A stretch of 44,376 bases of DNA, taken from assembly GCA_000719695.1 (NCBI GenBank), contig JOHN01000063.1:1-44376 (forward strand), in the 5' to 3' direction. The stretch is from Streptomyces sp. NRRL F-6131. GTDB taxonomy: Bacteria > Actinomycetota > Actinomycetes > Streptomycetales > Streptomycetaceae. Under the pieces are notes generated by a model, which saw only the letters and a list, made by a program, of their open reading frames with translations, did no database searches and was not told the DNA's origin. Shown here piece after piece: positions 42,275 through 44,376 of this stretch (its first letter is position 1; the number at the start of each line of letters is the position of its first letter). Made by a program: the position numbers and the translations under genes.

Positions 42275-43225
42275 ATGACGACGTTCGAGACCTCCCGCAC
42301 CTCGGCCGAGATCGCCTCGCAGCCCGACACCTGGACTCGGGCCGTCGGCGCGGCCGGCTCGCACACCGCGGCCCTGCCCCGCCGGGGCGAGCGGGTCGCC
42401 GTGGTCGGCTGCGGCACCTCCTGGTTCATGGCCCACGCCTACGCACAGCTGCGGGAGAGCGGCGGCCACGGCGAGACCGACGCCTTCGCCGCCTCCGAGT
42501 TCCCCCCCGGCCGCGGCTACGACCGCGTCGTGGCCCTGACCCGCTCCGGCACCACCACCGAGGTCGTCGACCTGCTGACGAAGCTCCGCGGCACCGTCCC
42601 CACCACCGCGCTCACCGCCGACCCGGCCACCCCCGTGATGACGGTCGCCGACCACGCCGTCGTGCTCGACTTCGCCGACGAGGAGTCGGTCGTCCAGACC
42701 CGGTTCGCCACCACCGCGCTCGTCCTGCTGCGCGCCCACCTGGAGGCCGAAGGCACCCTGCCCGCCGGGGTCCGCCCGCTCGCCGAGGCCGTCCGCGACG
42801 CCCGGTCCGCTCTCGACGCCCCGCTGGGCCCGGAGTTGAGCGGCGCCGAGCAGTTCACCTTCCTCGGCACCGGCTGGACGTACGGCCTCGCCCTCGAAGC
42901 CGGCCTGAAGATGCGCGAGGCCGCCGGGGCCTGGACCGAGGCCTACCCCGCCATGGAGTACCGCCACGGTCCCATCAGCATCACCGGCCCGGGCCGGGTC
43001 GCCTGGCTCTTCGGCCCCGCCCCGCTGGGGCTCGCCGACGACATCGCCAGGGTGGGCGGCCACCTCCACCAGACCTCCGGGTCCGAGCCCGGCTCGCTCG
43101 ACCCGCTCGCCGACCTGATCGTCGCCCAGCGCCTGGCCGTACTCCTCGCCGAGGCGCGCGGCTTCGACCCCGACCGGCCGCGCAACCTGACCCGCTCCGT
43201 GATCCTCGGCCCCGCCACCGCGTGA
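42275..43225 (+). CDS. SIS-domain sugar-phosphate deaminase/isomerase (AgaS-like)
   Basis: 316 aa. Two SIS domains: the first has 'VGCGTSWFMAHAYAQL' (44-59) and 'LTRSGTTTEVVDLL' (88-101), the second 'FLGTGWTYGLALEAGLKMREAAG' and 'EYRHGPIS', both sugar-phosphate-binding loops. It lacks the glutaminase domain of GlmS, and the layout fits AgaS, which converts galactosamine-6-phosphate to tagatose-6-phosphate. ATG 42275 has AAGGAC just upstream; the earlier ATG 42224 has no site. It is followed by the aldolase and a deacetylase. Confidence 0.87.
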   Translation: MTTFETSRTSAEIASQPDTWTRAVGAAGSHTAALPRRGERVAVVGCGTSWFMAHAYAQLRESGGHGETDAFAASEFPPGRGYDRVVALTRSGTTTEVVDLLTKLRGTVPTTALTADPATPVMTVADHAVVLDFADEESVVQTRFATTALVLLRAHLEAEGTLPAGVRPLAEAVRDARSALDAPLGPELSGAEQFTFLGTGWTYGLALEAGLKMREAAGAWTEAYPAMEYRHGPISITGPGRVAWLFGPAPLGLADDIARVGGHLHQTSGSEPGSLDPLADLIVAQRLAVLLAEARGFDPDRPRNLTRSVILGPATA

Positions 43226-43234
43226 GCGCCCGAG

Positions 43235-43288
43235 CGTACGGCCGTCACCGCACGTACGGCCGTCACCGCCCGTACGCCCGTCACCGCC
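43235..43288. repeat. 18-bp tandem repeat, three units
   Basis: Units 43235-43252, 43253-43270 and 43271-43288 (cgtacggccgtcaccgcM) differ by one or two bases. It fills the gap between the SIS and aldolase genes and contains overlapping cgtacg palindromes. Confidence 0.8.
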
Positions 43289-43325
43289 CGCACCTCCCTC
43301 GCCCGCACCGCCTCGGAGAACCCTC

Positions 43326-44162
43326 ATGCCTCTGACACCCACCGGCGACATCGTCGGCCCCGCCCACACCGACGGCCACGGCGTCGGGGCGTTCAACGTC
43401 GTGCAGATCGAGCACGCCGAGGCGATCGTCACCGGAGCCGAGCAGGCCGGCCGGCCCGTCATCCTCCAGATCAGCGAGAACACCGCCCGCTACCACGGCT
43501 CCCTCGCCCCGATCGCCCTGGCGTCCCTCTCCCTCGCCCGGACCTCCACGGTGCCGGTGGCCGTCCACCTCGACCACGCCGAGTCGCCCGAACTCGTCCA
43601 CGAGGCCGTCCGGTTGGGCTTCACCTCCGTCATGTTCGACGCGTCCGGGCTCGACTACGCCGCCAACGTGGCCGCCACCCGGGCGATCACCGAGCACTGC
43701 CATCGGGCCGGCGTCTGGGTCGAGGCCGAGCTGGGCGAGATCGGCGGCAAGGACGGCGCCCACGCCCCCGGGGTCCGCACCGACCCCGCCGAGGCGCGCG
43801 CGTTCGCCGCGGCGACGGCCGTCGACGCCCTGGCCGTCGCCGTGGGCAGCTCCCACGCCATGCTCACCCGGGACGCCGCACTGGACCTCGAGCTGATAGC
43901 CCGCCTGCGCGGTGAACTCGACGTGCCCCTGGTCCTGCACGGCTCCTCGGGCGTCGGCGACGCCGACCTCGCCAAGGCCGTCGCGGCCGGCATGACGAAG
44001 ATCAACATATCCACCCACCTCAACAAGCTCTTCACCCGCACCGTGTGCGACCGTCTACGGGCGGCGCCCGACACCGCCGACCCGCGCAGCTACCTCGGAC
44101 CGGCCCGTGACACGGTGGCGGCCGAGGTGACCCGCCTCCTGCACGTCCTCGCCGGCCGCTGA
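43326..44162 (+). CDS. class II fructose/tagatose-bisphosphate aldolase
   Basis: 278 aa. Zinc ligands: H81-L-D83-H84 in 'VAVHLDHAE', a further histidine in 'VAVGSSHAML' and one in 'VLHGSSGV'. 'GFTSVMFDASGLDYAANV' and 'AELGEIGGKDGAH' are typical of GatY/KbaY/AgaY-type aldolases. It cleaves the ketose bisphosphate to dihydroxyacetone phosphate and glyceraldehyde-3-phosphate. Sequence alone does not separate tagatose from fructose bisphosphate, but the gene neighbours favour tagatose. ATG 43326 follows GGAGAA. Confidence 0.9.
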   Translation: MPLTPTGDIVGPAHTDGHGVGAFNVVQIEHAEAIVTGAEQAGRPVILQISENTARYHGSLAPIALASLSLARTSTVPVAVHLDHAESPELVHEAVRLGFTSVMFDASGLDYAANVAATRAITEHCHRAGVWVEAELGEIGGKDGAHAPGVRTDPAEARAFAAATAVDALAVAVGSSHAMLTRDAALDLELIARLRGELDVPLVLHGSSGVGDADLAKAVAAGMTKINISTHLNKLFTRTVCDRLRAAPDTADPRSYLGPARDTVAAEVTRLLHVLAGR

Positions 44163-44267
44163 CCGTGTCGGGCCGCAGACCGCACCGGCGGCCGGGGCAC
44201 CCGCCCCGGCCGCCGTCGAAGAACCGCGCGCACGGGTCCACCCCGTCCCCCGAAAGGTCGTGACCGC

Positions 44268-44376
44268 GTGACCGCGAACCGACTCGCACTGTCCGGCGCC
44301 CGGCTGGTCCTGCCCGGCGGCGTCGTCGAGGGCGACCGCCTCGCCGTCGAGGGCGACCGGATCACCGGCCTCGGCG
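44268..44376 (+). CDS. nagA: N-acetylhexosamine-6-phosphate deacetylase, N-terminus (cut by window)
   Basis: Only 36 codons are visible, starting at GTG 44268 with AAAGG upstream. The reading ALSGARLVLPGGVVEGDRLA then VEGDRITGLG is the N-terminal beta-sandwich of NagA/AgaA amidohydrolases. The enzyme removes the acetyl group from GlcNAc-6-P or GalNAc-6-P. The metal-binding TIM barrel lies beyond the window. Its position after kinase, SIS and aldolase genes supplies the deacetylation step of the pathway. Confidence 0.7.
   Translation, partial: MTANRLALSGARLVLPGGVVEGDRLAVEGDRITGLG

Overview
The window is very GC-rich actinomycete chromosome. Third codon positions are almost all G or C, GTG starts are frequent, purine-rich ribosome binding sites sit in front of most genes, and ATGA-type overlaps are common. 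The gene families point to Streptomycetaceae (Streptomyces or Kitasatospora): an AfsR/SARP-type STAND regulator, a PP2C/STAS stress module, a mycothiol-type DinB enzyme, sugar ABC importers without their own ATPase, and a CHAT protein. I see no rRNA, tRNA, CRISPR array, complete insertion sequence or prophage.

Region 1 (1-7,300, almost all minus strand) holds a small hypothetical gene, an NTF2/SnoaL-like gene with a strong terminator, and a tightly overlapping three-gene operon. The operon encodes an RsbQ/D14/KAI2-like alpha/beta hydrolase, a PAS-coiled coil-PP2C phosphatase (RsbP-like) and a STAS anti-anti-sigma factor. A patatin-like lipase, a DinB/maleylpyruvate isomerase-family protein and a class 3-type aldehyde dehydrogenase follow. 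The dehydrogenase is divergent from a MarR regulator, and the short intergenic region carries two TTGA-N5-TCAA operators.

Region 2 (7,300-16,100) is a patchwork: a DMT/EamA exporter with a leaderless-type promoter, two small minus-strand genes forming a possible peptide/membrane cassette, a secreted trypsin-like protease, an amino-acid-type ABC binding lipoprotein, a second MarR-like regulator with a palindrome inside its promoter, a decayed DrrA-type ABC ATPase fragment, a secreted protein, and a membrane-anchored four-cysteine protein.

Region 3 (16,100-31,400) holds the AfsR-like regulator (955 aa), a 51-aa protein, an MFS exporter divergent from an M16-type peptidase, a conserved hypothetical protein, a truncated HAD fragment, a cytochrome P450 and a 1,511-residue protein ending in a CHAT protease domain.

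Region 4 (31,500-44,376) is carbohydrate metabolism. First comes a three-gene monosaccharide ABC importer (binding lipoprotein, double ATPase, permease). Converging on it is an amino-sugar cluster: binding lipoprotein and two permeases, a DeoR repressor, then divergently a ROK kinase, a PfkB 6-phosphosugar kinase, an AgaS-like SIS protein, a class II aldolase, and the start of an N-acetylhexosamine-6-phosphate deacetylase cut by the window edge. Together these can be read as import, phosphorylation, deacetylation, deamination/isomerisation, second phosphorylation and aldol cleavage of N-acetylgalactosamine or a related sugar.

The best candidates for biology worth following are the RsbQ-RsbP-STAS module, the CHAT protein with its operator-overlapped leaderless-type promoter, the amino-sugar cluster, and the two MarR promoters.
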